Position numbers and translations under genes: made by a program
Part shown: positions 11,111-22,479 of the stretch, one piece after another
Numbering within the stretch: the first letter of the stretch is position 1
How the letters are laid out: each line of letters begins with the position of its first letter
DNA from: Agrocybe praecox
Taxonomy: Eukaryota; Basidiomycota; Agaricomycetes; Agaricales; Agrocybaceae
DNA length: 64,000 nt
Direction: 5' to 3'
Assembly (NCBI GenBank): GCA_964017145.1
Contig: OZ024849.1
Span: 1,860,001 to 1,924,000 of the forward strand
The notes under the pieces: model-generated
What the model was told of the DNA's origin: nothing
The model's database searches: none
Seen by the model: the letters and a program-made list of their open reading frames with translations, nothing else

Positions 11111-12229
11111 TTTATACATGTTATTGTATACGATATATGTAGGCAACGCCCATGTTTTGCCACCGGACTGAATCATTGCACTGACCTATTTTAAACAGTT
11201 CCGAAGAATCATCCTCATGCCTCTTTCACCTCGCCTTTCGCAGTCTGATTTTCTCGCTCGACTCTTTCCCATTTCACTGGTGAAACTGGGTGGGAGCTCC
11301 ATTCCATTTAATATTAACTGATCTCCGTCGCTCTATCGAGTTTTCGTACTTTTTGGTTTATTTTCTTCCTCACACTACCTATGCCTACTTTGCTTTTGTA
11401 TCGCTACTCTTCTCCCTTTCGGTATCGTTGTTTTATATTTATATTTCTAATCCTATACTGTTATCAAAGATAATGTTTTGTTCGAATCTCAAATAATAAT
11501 TTTCTCTCTTGACGGAGAAACAACAAGAAAAAATCCAACTTTTCGCGGATACACAGAATGTATCCACTGAAACCCAATATCCGCTGATAAAATTCTTCGA
11601 GCATCAAGCACAAGTCCAAGCCGCTCTTGGAGGCGGTTCAGTGGTTCGCTGAACGTCGAACGTTGAGCTAGGCCCATCGTACATTTGATTACGAATCCCA
11701 ATACGGATTCTGGTAGTTAGAGGGGTTGTGGCGAGTAGCGACGGCAATACTAAACGGAGTTTTAGAGACAGAGAGTGGAAGAAGTTTCGCGTTTCAAGAA
11801 AGGATAGATAGGTATTTGAGCAATGGGAAGACCGATACACTTCGACCTGGTGGGTGGGTGGGTGGGACGAATTATAATTAATAAATCCCACCAACGACAG
11901 CACCAGCAGTGCTATGGTATCACCCCATTGCCCATCAAGCGTCTTCTTTAAAACAGAAGGTACAGATATGAGGAGCCGGGCATGAAGACGAGGGGCAGAA
12001 GGATCCTAAACGTTCATATGATGTTTATGCACGATATAGACTTGAGGTTATTTCTCTGGAAAAAGTGCATGCGTCAAAGGGCAAACCTGGTGGCTGACAT
12101 CATTGAACCGGCAGCGTATCATGCAATGCATTGTAACATCAATATTTGAAAAGTATGATTCGATAATCTGGGTAGGAGGGCAAAAGAGTGAAAACAGGTA
12201 AATGGGAATTTAGAAACCCCAATGTATCG
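11111..12229. other. Unassigned stretch with CT-rich tract
   Basis: 11240-11500 is pyrimidine-rich, as in several other block ends. 11500-12229 has no supported gene. A strong G-quadruplex motif lies at 11852-11866 and is listed separately. Confidence 0.35.
11852..11866 (+). other. Perfect four-tract G-quadruplex motif
   Basis: GGGTGGGTGGGTGGG: four G3 tracts with single-T loops. This design is known to form a very stable parallel quadruplex. It is not next to any gene I can support, so a role is unknown. Confidence 0.7.
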
Positions 12230-12779
12230 TTAAATTTCTCGGATGGATTCACTCACCTCCACCATTCCCATCCTTTGATATAGCCTGGTACCAGGAAGGT
12301 CTCCATGACTATACGTGCCATTTTCGCTCGGAACGTCGTGCGTTATTTGAACTCTATCACGGGCGCTCGGTTCAGGGGAGGAAAGTCGAGTCACCATCGT
12401 GCTTAGGCGTGGGGAAACATCATGCATGATAGGCACATTATAAGCGACAGGGTCGGTTTCGCTTATGAAGTTGAACGCCACTACTGCGCCACGAGCTACG
12501 AAAAACACTCCAAGAGGAGATCCAAGCGAGGATTCAGGTGACAGATATAACGATTTGAACCACTGCATGGTGGGGATGAGGAATGGCTGGCGACTTGTGG
12601 GGCGAGTACACATTGAATGTGACTGCGAACAATGGACACAGTGGAAAGGAGAACTTGAAAGAGATGGCATAATAATCTAGATTCAGAGATGAATTGAAGT
12701 AGATGGCTGGCTGCCCAGGGTGGTAGAGATGAGGACAGTGTGAGGACAACTTGAATGTCCATTCAAACAAACGCCGTGG
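12230..12779. other. Unassigned stretch with opposed open frames
   Basis: A minus-strand frame of 146 codons (12230-12670) and a plus-strand frame of 71 codons (12465-12680) overlap. Neither shows a motif, intron signals or paralogue in the window, and I do not call either. Confidence 0.3.
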
Positions 12780-13240
12780 TTTCACCGTAGCCAAAATTTG
12801 GTCCATCAATAATCAATAATCAACGACCAACGTTTCAACGATCGATCAAACCCAAATACAGAGCAGCCAGCCCATCATTTCCCCCAGGGCTCCCTTTCGA
12901 TTCCGTCTTTCATTCTGCCTCTTTCTCTGTCCGTTCCTGCGTCCTTTCTATCCTCTCCCTCTCCGTGCCTCCCCACTCCATCTTCGCCATCGTAAACCCC
13001 TCGTATCCCCCGATAAGGATGTCTGACGCTCGCTCGGTACCTCGCTCTCGGCACCCCAGCACAATTCATCTCATCGTGCATAAGGCATTGAGCACCAATC
13101 TTTCACTTTGGGATCTAATGTGATATCACAAAGTTTGAGCTCGTTGACGTCCATGTCTTATGTATAATATGTATGACGTCTCCTTTGATCGAATCACGCT
13201 TTCCACTGTGGGAAGAAAAGACAGGAGAATGTGGAAGGAT
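12780..13240 (+). repeat. Block C, copy 2 (partial)
   Basis: 12785-12890 matches 34480-34600 (the aaatttggYccatcaa word, then aacgatcg, ccagcccatcatttcccc). 12930-13060 matches inverted copy 1, and 13200-13260 resembles the aggaaaggaaggaagcaagg part of copy 3. There is no intact frame. Confidence 0.45.
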
Positions 13241-14339
13241 AGGAGGAAAGGAGGAAGCAAGGAAACGCAACAATACGTATGTGAGAAGGAACGGAAACAG
13301 TCTGGAGGAGAGCTCATAAGTAGGAAGGACTCTATTGCAAACAAAACAAAAAACGATCACAGCAACGCCATGAATTAGTGTGCATGTCTATGCCCATGGG
13401 TTCAAGATGGGAGCATGAGCTCTAGAAAATACACGTTAAAGTGGAACTGAGATAGGCGAGAGTGTGGGAGAGCTGAGCATGAAATTTATTCTGTACGACG
13501 GCTGCCGTGAGCAGTGAATATGTCTTTGTGAGAAAGTATTTCACGTACTATTTTTGTACTCGCTTTATGGCACGTACGAAGAGAAAATTTAAATATGCTT
13601 GTGACATTGTTCTGGTTTACTTTGATGTCCGTCGGATGCGTGTCCACGCTAGATATATTTTGGCAAGATGAACAAGGAACTAGGGCGTCCGGTCGGGTCG
13701 TCAACGGTTGAACTACGTACAATGAGGCTAATTTTTATCAAAGTCCGTTTCTCAGTTTGAGAATTTGGTGGGATCACGGCATGCTTCCGGCATATTGTGT
13801 ATGTTATCGAACAGTGTCGTTCTTTGTCCCTTTTGACCGTACACCTGGTGTACTCCGCGTTCTATACATGTTTATACCTTTTAATGGCAGTTAGTATGTG
13901 CAGAACATAGACTGTCTGACCTTCAACATACAATGTTGCAATGGCATGCTCTATTTTTGCACTCACTCGCTAATGGACAGCTCCTTATGGCAATATGCTA
14001 GCCGAGGGGTTCTCCAAATCTGGCATAGCCTCAGCAACTTGCTCTGTTAAGAAGAGTCGCACTTGGAAAAGTAGCGCTTACCAAAGTAGCGCTCGTTCAA
14101 AAAGTCAAGCGACTTATTTACACCCTACTGGGTGGTCAAGTACTTTTACAAATAAGCCCCGAATATTTATTATTTTTCTGTGAAGTCTGAAAGTGGCACT
14201 TTTAGTCTTTGACTTGAGCGACATTTTATTTGAGCTACTTATTTCAAAGGTACGTTTAAGACACTAATTTGACCCGCATAAGGCGCTAAAACATCTAAAA
14301 TAGATATGTTGGGGTGCGAACAATAATTACCTGATTTGA
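13241..14339. other. Unassigned stretch
   Basis: No gene is supported. 14050-14270 has direct words (aaaagtagcgcttacc, caaagtagcgctcgtt) and a partly complementary right side, suggesting a decayed small element without definable ends. Confidence 0.3.
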
Positions 14340-14688
14340 CCGCAATACTCAGAGAGGAATCGGAACCTTAACAAATTCTATGTGGTCAGAGGAGACCGCA
14401 ACTACTGGCTTGTTTGTCTTTGAAGTTTTGGTGCGGAGTTGTAGATATTTTTTTGGCAGAATCCATTGCCACAAGTAAAGATAGAAGCATGTATCAAATT
14501 AGGGTATCAGGATTCTAGAAAACCTTGCAAATTATATACGAAAGAGATGTTGTCACTGATGCAATTAAATATGCACGATTGCAAGATATGGACCCTGGAC
14601 AATGCCGAGGCAAGAAAGAAGCTATGGGTGATACCAAATTTGAGTAAAAGTCATTAACACTGCAGGTACATCCCGTACTGTATACGTC
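14340..14688 (-). repeat. 3' flank of membrane gene 1, shared with other cassettes
   Basis: The reverse complement matches 31891-32230 and 40661-40990 (shared words include gaatttgttagggttccg and the cttgtagcaatagattc region). It marks the distal border of the cassette: identity ends at about ggttccgattcctct, which is present here and in unit 2 but replaced in unit 3. Confidence 0.55.
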
Positions 14689-16008
14689 TTAGACTTCTTC
14701 GGTAAGATTTCGGATATTTGTGGCATCACAAGATACTTCTTGAATCTCAGAGCTGTTGTGATCTTGAGATGTGGTTGAAAATGCACTAAGAATGTCATCA
14801 CTTGCTTCTGTATTTATATCGGTTGAGAACTCCTCGGTTAAATTCTTCTTTCTCAATTCGAGACGGACAACCATGAGGGTCGGTGCAAATGCCTATCAGA
14901 TTGATTCAATGTGGTCAGAGAGCCTCCGTAGGGTGATTTCTAATCCACTTACCGTTGTGATACACAAAAATGCATTGATATATGCTTCTGCATTGAGGAG
15001 AGATGCTCCAGCTGCCGAAACCGTGGCGTGACTATCAAGAAACCAGATGATTGCCGCAGTCAATGTTGAGCAGGAGTATAGGACCGAGGACCCTATCGAT
15101 ATTTCAATGATGTGCTTGTATTTTCTTCGGGCCTTGTGATTCATGGTTGTTGAGAAATAGATTTTCATGCCAATTGCAAGTGACATAACCATACTGGTTG
15201 CAGCTGTCACACACTGGCTAGTTGCATACAGGATGTTGTACTGCTGGGCAAACTTATCTGACTGATTGAGCAGTGGGTCTAGGTTAAAGAGAAAATACAT
15301 GACAATAACTGCAATGGTCATCGCTGTAAAACTATATCAATGTACAATTTGGAATACACAGAGACATTTGAATTACCAATTTCAACAATATAAATACTGA
15401 GAAATGCAAGAGTGACATATTTCCAGCCACGAAAAAGGTTCCAGGAACGCCATACCTAAAATTCTTGTCAGCTAGATGAAGTAATACAGCTCATACGAGA
15501 CTTACCAGCAAGCCATCGGCAAGAACCTGACCTAATCCTATCAATATTACGGTTGTAATATTTGCTGCTAAGAAATCCTGGTTAAATGTGCTCAAATTAA
15601 AGATATCATATCTAGTATTGGCGTCTCCTCCAGCAAAGCAGGTAGCTGCATAAACCCATTCTATGATCAGAGTTCCAAGAGTGCAACCAAACAGTGCCGC
15701 AAGAACGCCAGTAACCAGTCGTCGACCTCTCTGGGAGTTGGGACCCGTATACTGAGCCTGGGATCTGTGTGCTGTAAAATGATTAGTATTTGATGCCTTC
15801 CTTATGCAATCTGCCCCTACAATAAATTCGAAAAGTGATCAAATAAAACCCAATATATGCTCCTATGTGTAGTTGTTCAGCGACATTACGTTCCATAAAG
15901 GTATTACCTACCTCCAAGAAATTGAAACATCAATGTTGAATTCAAGTTGCCGCTAATAAGGGATTTTTGAAATGATATAGGGTAGGTGCCATCGTCCTGG
16001 GAAGACAT
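14689..16008 (-). CDS. Seven-helix membrane protein, copy 1 (352 aa, six exons)
   Basis: Exons on the minus strand: 16008-15912, 15862-15821, 15771-15506, 15455-15377, 15323-14953, 14892-14689. Every junction has GT..AG, and the joined frame is open from ATG (MSSQDDGTYP) to TAA. About seven hydrophobic helices precede a polar acidic tail ending NLTEEV. Marker motifs are AGGDANTRYDIF after helix 2, LADGLL..WRSW at the end of helix 3, TSQCVTAATSM in helix 5, and HKARRKY between helices 5 and 6. This build matches basidiomycete multi-pass proteins of unknown function carrying a DGLLVWR-type motif. A role as receptor or transporter is not shown. Compared with copies 2 and 3, exon 3 is 27 nt longer near its start (QAQYTGPNSQRGRR region). 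The gene is divergent from SR-b. Confidence 0.85.
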
Positions 16009-16539
16009 AATGGAATCAGGGTCTGAGATACCCAAAGCCAAGTGGTCGCTGCCTTTTAAGGACTATCACGAGCGTCTATTCTGAGCGCTTGAATCAAGTT
16101 GTCATGGTACACTAGTATCTACGTTGGGATCAATGACAGTGAGACATGAGAGCAAGTCTCGTAGTTTTAGTCCTTTCCAATGGTTTTAGGTGCCATATGT
16201 AAGACCTTCCCGGGACATCAGAAGTTTAACAACCTACTTTTTGGGGGTTGTGCAACCCAAAAAAGCGGCTAAAAGCGCCAAGGTAACAAGCTATGAAGCC
16301 TAGGCGCCCGATTGAACAAGAAAATTTGATTCCTCGGTGAAACAATAGAAAATAAATTGCCCCGATTTAGGGCTGAAACGATGATACAACAGCATAACCT
16401 TTCACCTTTTTTAGCTAGTAGCTTTTTGAAATCGAGAAATAAGCCAAAAACGGCCAAAAACGTACAAGTAAAGTGCAAGGTTACTGATGGAGCTTCTAGG
16501 CGTCCATCCCAGATGCTTAAGCGCTTAATGCCCGGCACC
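16009..16539. other. Upstream region of membrane gene 1
   Basis: The proximal 130 bp is shared with the other two cassettes (gatacccaaagccaagtggtcgc reversed). From about 16200 the shared text is replaced by a segment unique to this unit (agcggctaaaagcgcc). No separate gene is seen. Confidence 0.4.
16052..16061 (-). promoter_or_regulatory. Conserved TATA-like element upstream of membrane gene 1
   Basis: The minus strand reads ccttaaaagg, followed by cagcgaccacttg, about 45-55 bases before the ATG. Copies 2 and 3 have acttaaaggcagc at the same distance. Conservation in all three copies supports a core-promoter role, but recent duplication alone could explain it. Confidence 0.35.
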
Positions 16540-17120
16540 ATTTTATCCTCAAGAGACATCAACAGATCCATTCAGTTGCACGTTGATCCGAGATCACTTG
16601 TCAACTCAAATTCGTGAATGATTGATGAATGTTTCCAGCCGCTCTGATAGTCATTTATTTGCGCAGGGCGTTCATTGATTTGAAACAAGCACAGCACATC
16701 CCAAGGGGTGAAGGCGATATATACGTTTCTCGAAACTGATGTCCAAAGAGGTGATCAAGTTCGTCCATGTCAATCTCCATGCTATACCGGGGCGTGCGTG
16801 TTGGGGGCCAGTGGGCCCAAAAAGCTGTACTTGGGGGTTCGGTGCATGTAGAAAGCTTGACTGTGTTTGAGTCGAGGCGGGAACGGTACATGAGAATCGA
16901 AGTGGAATGTTTGAGGCGAGATCATGGCGAAGTAAGTTGGCATCCCATCAAAGGTTATACAGTCGCGTCAACTTTACTAGGAGCAAACGGAGATCCAGCG
17001 CCCAAGAATCATCACTCCGACGCGTGCTCATCTGTCTTATCTTTGGTATGAGCCGATTTGAATTTCCTAGGATTCGGCGAACGTCAACGGTGTTCAAACG
17101 TTCAAAGTTCTTTGTGACAA
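16540..17120 (+). repeat. Cassette spacer (between membrane gene 1 and SR-b)
   Basis: The reverse complement resembles 29740-30290 and 38480-39020. Shared words include cccggcaccattttatcc, cagatccattcagttg, tggcatcccatc and aatcggctcataccaaag. An open frame of 132 codons in unit 2 (29868-30266 minus) is only partly retained here, so coding is not established. Confidence 0.45.
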
Positions 17121-18802
17121 ACCGTGACTCCACAAACCAGACGTGTCACGTTTCTGAACGAAACCTCCTCATCGTACAAATCCACCAACGAACCAGCGCC
17201 AGCACGAGCACATTCACACCTCCACACGCACACCTCCACTCAAGTCACACTCACCCCCTTCGCGAAGAACAAATTGATACTCCTCGCGCATGCTCAGGCT
17301 GGTATCACCACCAATGCTGACCCATCGGTATCGACGCAGAGGCGCGTGAGGAAGGACTCGGGCTCTGTCCAATGGAATGTGAATGGGAACGGGAACGTAG
17401 GCGTGGGCGAGTTGAGCGCTACAAGACCTATTTCTATCCCTTTCCCCCTCGCGAATCGGAATCGTGTGGGTGGGCATGGGCCTGGGGAGTCGCAGGAGAG
17501 GGAGAGGGAGAGGATGGCGCAGTCGCAAGAGAGGATGCCAACGCCTTTGTCTGCGGCTCAGCACGTCTTGCCTCCATTGCCATTAATATCGACTGTTTTT
17601 GTTCTCCTGGAGGTGCAGGCGGGTGCGCAGGTCCAGGTCCAAATGCGTGTCGTGGTGCGTACATATTTTGCCATACGAGATTGACAATATGGATAATCTG
17701 ATTTTATTATCTTTCTCTTTCTTTCTTTATAGTTGAAGGCACCTCTCGGGTTCTGCTGACCTCAACCCATTCTTCCCCGCCCCGCCTGGACATCATTGAG
17801 TTTCTTGCACAGAAAGGAATTGAAATGAGGCCAGACCAGACCAGACGACGTGCCCTACACGATACAACCCACATAACCGACAGCCAGACTACCCTACCCT
17901 ACCCTACCCTACGTATTACCCGAGCACAAGCACTATATCCGTATCCATACCTCCTGGAGAGCAACGCAGCCCCCGTTCGTTCGTCAGCATCTGCAAATGT
18001 CACCGTATCCAGCATCTGCATCCTCGACGACGACGACGATATCACGGAAATCACCTCAGACTCCCTCATCACTTCACGCGCAAGTCGCTCCCTCCACTTA
18101 CGTTGAATCTGGCCCTCTGCGCATGCGCATGCGTATAGTGGTTCTGATCCCAGATTTCTTTCTCGATTTGGTTCTCGATCCATCAAAACCAAAACTACGA
18201 CCGACATGAAAGGAAAAGGAAAGAATGACAACAACACGAACGAAACGATGCAAGTCAGCGTCAAAGTAGACTTTGACTTTGACTTTGACTTGTCCGCGGT
18301 CGTTCCTGTTCCCATTCTTTCTCCCTCTCCCTCCTCACCCTCTCTCACCCTCTCTTCTCACCCCTCCTCATCCTCTCACCCCTCCACCTCGCCCGCACCG
18401 AAAAACACACCGAAAACCACCTCAAGCCAAATACCAAGCAGCAGGAAACGCTCGCTCGCTCTGCCCTTGTCGTCGCCGCCGTCGTACGCATAATCCCACA
18501 CTCAGCCTCAAGGGTCTTCGTCTTCGTCTTCCAGATCCACTTTCTCCGCTTCGCCCACTTCTTCCGCGACGTCGATTTCATCACCCTTCACCTCCACATC
18601 AGCGACATGCATCTCCTCTTCGCACGCATCGTACTCCTCATCGTACAAATCCACCCACGCACTCCTCCGCTCAACCCCATCCCCTCACAAAGCCGAACAA
18701 GAGCAAATCATTGTCGTCGCTGCTCCTCGCGCAAACTCAAGCCGGTCTCCCACCCTGAGCCACTCCTTCGTATCCCCTCTCTTCCCTGTTGGGCTCCGAA
18801 CA
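17121..18802 (+). pseudogene. SR-b: SR family array, one 3' half plus one fuller copy
   Basis: 17124-17690 reads SYKSTNEPAPARAHSHLH..., then QRRVRKDSGSVQWNVNGNGN, then RERERMAQSQERMPTPLSAAQ. It ends near RTYFAIRD at an intron-like stretch (17700-17733, tttctttctttatag). From 17735 a second, fuller relic follows: FLHRKEL, a poly-Asp tract near 18030, SSLHAQVAPSTYVES and DFDFDLSAVVPVPILSP, then Ser/Pro-rich text to about 18770. Frames shift several times. A (CTACC)n microsatellite lies at 17888-17911. The array is oriented away from membrane gene 1. Confidence 0.55.
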
Positions 18803-19870
18803 GGCTTGAGGAAAAGATGCAGAGGAGCCCTAGGGGATCATACAACGTAGGCTCTAGCATGTTCGCTCCGTTCTTTAAGTACTAATTCTCTTCACCGGGA
18901 ATGTTCATTCACCCCACAAGTCGCCAGCTATTCTCCATCCCCACCGCGCGGTGTTTCAAATCGTTACACCTGTCTCATGAATCCTTTCTGAGGTCTCTGT
19001 CTCTTGGAGTGGTTTCGGTAGCTCATGGCGCACTGGTAGTGACGTTCATAAGCGAGACCTGGGGAAAAAATTGATGCATGTGCCCGTCCAATAATCAGGG
19101 TCGCCTGTGCTGTGTGCGTGCGTGCGTCTCAATCGGGAGTCGGAATTTCGTGGAAATGGAAAACATTTCCTTTTCCCGTCTTTCACATTCTCGTTTCATC
19201 TGGCCACTACTGCCAATCATTGGTTCAAGCTGAAAGTCGGTCCTTCACGCGACGCTCAATAATTAACGGTTTTCAACACCAAAGTTCTTTCCAACTTTCA
19301 TTGGATGGACGACGAACATGAACACCTCACAGACTCACAACTTGCCTGACCTTGCGCTTGCACTTAGGATGCAAACGTTTGAACTTCCATCCAGTACGTC
19401 ATATTGTTCCTCGAATTCAATACTTTCCAGGAGGTTTCTCTGACATTTTCGTTCTCAGCCAGCCTCGCGTGTAAACTCCTTACACGTCATTCACCCTCGG
19501 TTCAATCCTTCACGCACAACGATTAACGATTTTCAATACCAGAGTTCCAACTTTCAGTCCACCGGCGACGGACACCTCACCGACTCACTTGGGCTTCCCA
19601 TGTTTCTCGGTGTTGAACGTTAAACGTTGAACGTCCATCTACTTCGTATTGTTCCTCAAAATTCGATACTTCTTTCCCAGAGGTTTCTACGACCTTTTGC
19701 GTCCTCAGCCAGCCTCGCGTGTAAACCCCTTACACCCCAAATTCCAAAAACCATTCACCCTCGGTTCAAGGTTTTGGGCGTTCGGCATCATTTATTCGCT
19801 GATCGAGATCCGATCTTTGTCCTTATTGAGCATTCGACAAGGGAGGACGACTTCGAAGGACGATAATCCA
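18803..19870 (+). repeat. Block H copy B, uninterrupted
   Basis: Colinear with the two parts of copy A and lacking element E1. The insertion site corresponds to ATGG at 19156-19159. Reading frames are broken (for example 19627-19866, 19649-19933). The source gene is unknown. Confidence 0.6.
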
Positions 19871-20454
19871 GGCCAGTTTGTCTGTGGCGAGCATGAGTTA
19901 CTTGCTGGTATAGAAAGGACTCAGAATAGGTGAGGAATCGGCGGACCCCGTGAACGCATACGCACGTATGTATGCGATACGTAACCAACGGCACGCACAC
20001 TACTAGGACCACAATGGCACGGCTTTCGCCGCCGCTACCACCACCACCACAGAGACCACAGAGACCACCTTCCTTCCTTCTACATCAAGTCACTATCATT
20101 TTGCTGCCTTAAACGATCCGAATTGGCGTTTTAGGCTTTCGTCCTTCTAAACCCGCATGTCCGACGGCCTACTTTCTCAACTTTTTTTCTTTCTATCAGC
20201 CCCTGACTTTTTGCGGCCAGCTAATAAACGTTTAAACATCAATGGGCCGAATTGGACGTTGACCCTCGGATGCCGATGGTGTCCAATAATTCCAGTCGCA
20301 CCAGACAGCCGCCGGCGTCGTTTTGATTTTGATTCTGATTTTGTACATAACCGCTGAGGGAGGGATAATGTTAGTTGGCTTGGGAGAAAAGGACTCGGAG
20401 GAAGGATCGATTAAATCTGATTTATTACAGAAGACGATGAAATGAACTGATCTT
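19871..20454. other. Unassigned stretch
   Basis: It contains a short Arg/Asp-rich frame (20157-20357). No gene is supported. Confidence 0.3.
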
Positions 20455-20607
20455 ATGTCAGTCATCTTGGAGCTTGCTGAAACAATGCTTGCTGATGGCC
20501 TCATGGTGAGCTATTCTTTCCAACGCTTACACGACCTGTGATATCTTACCATACGTTCGTAGGTGTGGAGGTGCTTCCATGCGTCTTTCTTTAACTCTTA
20601 CCTCTGA
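20455..20607 (+). pseudogene. Relic of another membrane-protein gene (DGLMVWR motif)
   Basis: 20455-20505 reads MSVILELAETMLADGLM. A clean 57-nt intron (20506-20562, gtgagc..gttcgtag) follows, and 20563-20607 continues VWRCFHASFF before a stop. The ADGLM|VWRCFH junction falls at the same position in the motif as the exon 3/4 junction of the seven-helix genes (ADGLL|IWRSW). The rest of the gene is missing. It is a fragment of the same broad family, more distant than the three complete copies. Confidence 0.5.
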
Positions 20608-20985
20608 GTCTTCTCCTGCTCCTATTGTAGTTCCCAAGTCAGAGCTGTATGGCGCCAGAGCGAATAATGTATCATTCACGGGAGCGTCACTTTTCAGAAC
20701 CGAACAGGATTTCAGAACTGATAAGTATCATGAAACCAGGCTTTGAAAAGTCGTACTGGGGATCAAATTCAAAACTATACTCACGTCTTGAGCCTGGCTG
20801 CCTAAATCATCTCGACGTATAGAAGGTGTCTTTATCTGAGCCTTCATTGCTCATACTTCTCTAACCTTCTCATATGTGAGTGGTTCAGAGTTGGTACTTG
20901 CGCGCCAATTCACGCAATCTTGCTTCGACTCATACTCTAGTTCTCATACTTCGCTATCACCCAGCCTCAGCTTTCATAGTACACC
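20608..20985. other. Region upstream of the small gene
   Basis: No gene is seen. The last 60 bases before the ATG are pyrimidine-rich (cttcgctatcacccagcctc), as is usual ahead of fungal start codons. Confidence 0.35.
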
Positions 20986-21376
20986 ATGGCCGAGTCACAT
21001 CCCGAAAATCTCACTCTCCATGACCAAACTCTCGACGGAACATTTGTGTACGATAGCAAAATCCACCGATACCTCGCCTCGCTTCCCGAGAAGGCTCCAT
21101 CCAGTTTCACAAACATCGACGCGATATTGAACGAAACCGAACCAGGGATTGCCAGAGGAATGATGGCCTTTGAAAGCAAAATCGAAGGAGGAGGAATCAT
21201 CATTTACATGGACGACCAGCGCATTAGCATCAACGCCGAGATCAAGGACAACACAGGCCCGTCTTTCAAGATTCATGGATTCGGAACGTGGTACGAGGTA
21301 AGAGCCCCGATATATACTGTAATAGTAACCCGCGGCAGACATGACTTACAATTTTCTCGAGGAGTAGCTTGACTGA
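20986..21376 (+). CDS. Small hypothetical protein, 106 aa (two exons)
   Basis: Start context is caccATGG, close to the fungal optimum. Exon 1 (20986-21297) encodes MAESHPENLTLHDQTLDGTF, then a soluble sequence with YDSKIHRYLASLPE, FTNIDAIL, GGGIIIYMDDQRISINAEI and FKIHGFGTWYE. A donor gtaaga at 21298, a branch-like gactta and acceptor tag at 21365-21367 give a final LD and stop. Reading through the intron instead would give 128 residues. There is no signal peptide or helix and no low complexity, unlike the surrounding relics. The family is not recognised, and further 3' exons with another acceptor cannot be excluded. Confidence 0.55.
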
Positions 21377-21599
21377 ATTTAAAGTGTCATTCATCCTATC
21401 GACCGACCTCGTAGGCTTCATAAATACTGCATAAAATCTGTAAATTCACTTTGTCTGATGGACTTTAAACCGAAATTTTTACAGCAAATAAAATGTTTTC
21501 GCAATATTTCATTCACGTGGCCTCTTGTGCTTGCTTTCAAGGAGAATCAAAAATCTTGCTCAAAGAAAGAAAGATGGACGAAACAGAGGGAAACAGACA
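21377..21599. other. Unassigned AT-rich stretch
   Basis: It lies between the small gene and block C copy 3. No feature is supported. Confidence 0.3.
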
Positions 21600-22460
21600 A
21601 GCAAGTTACAACCATGTGGGGCCAAATTTCGGCTGAAGCTTGAACTTAAGGAGGAGGACTGACATGTCGTCATCGTCATCGTCTCTCCTTCCTATCGTGA
21701 CTGTCAGGATACCCAATCCAGTCCCACGACATCTGTGTAGCTGCTGTTCAAAGTTGTCTGTTTCTCTCCATCTTAGTTTGAGTTTCATATACATACCGAG
21801 CCGAACAGAGGATGAAAGACGGAGGATCCAGGCTGAATCGGAATACGAGCTAATTTCGAAATGTCGTCTGGATAGGAGGAAAGATAGGAGGAAAGGAAGG
21901 AAGCAAGGAAAGGACTTGAGCGATACGTATGTGAGAAGAAACAGAAACAGCATGAACTGGTCTGGATGAGAGGGCATATAGGGAAGATTTTCGATCAAAC
22001 TCTTCACTCAGACGAGGACGAGGGTCCACTAGCGCTTCCACCCAAAGTTATTTTTCGTCCGCGCGCTCTACTGCTCTTCTGAATCTAGGGCCATAGGGAT
22101 ATTGACCCTCTTTTTCTTCCTCTCTTATCCTTCATGATGAGCGAGGGAACGGGTTGATGATGACGATGACGAAAATACAGGGTGTATTGGCAAGCAAGTT
22201 GCCTCTTCATGCACATGCATCATGGTGTACCTGGCCATTCCCTCCGAGCACCCTCTAGAATTCCTTCAATCGAGCTATACATCCATTTCTGCATGCGCCA
22301 GTCCAGCTCATACGTACTGCACGCCTAGCGCTCGTCATTCCACTGCCAGCGTTTCGTTAGATCTATGCTCGGACCTAAGTGTTTCTTTTCCACCAGCACA
22401 GGAGGGACAAGCGACGAGGTTCCTGATCCCAGATGGTCAATGGTAGGTAGTACTGTCCTG
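21600..22460 (-). repeat. Block C, copy 3 (inverted)
   Basis: Reverse complement of block C copies 4 and 5. Shared words are gccaaatttcggctgaag, catgtcgtcatcgtcatcg, gaggaaaggaaggaagcaagg, cgaggacgagggtccactag and ttccttcaatcgagctata. Open frames are present in both strands but are not conserved between copies. Confidence 0.5.
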
Positions 22461-22479
22461 CTGAACCTGCGTGGTAGTG

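Noticed and set aside
14050..14270. Small inverted-repeat element
   Set aside because: Inverted similarity is partial, borders cannot be fixed and no target duplication is seen.
17888..17911. (CTACC)n run as telomere repeat
   Set aside because: The unit is five bases and not TTAGGG-type. It is an ordinary microsatellite inside SR-b.
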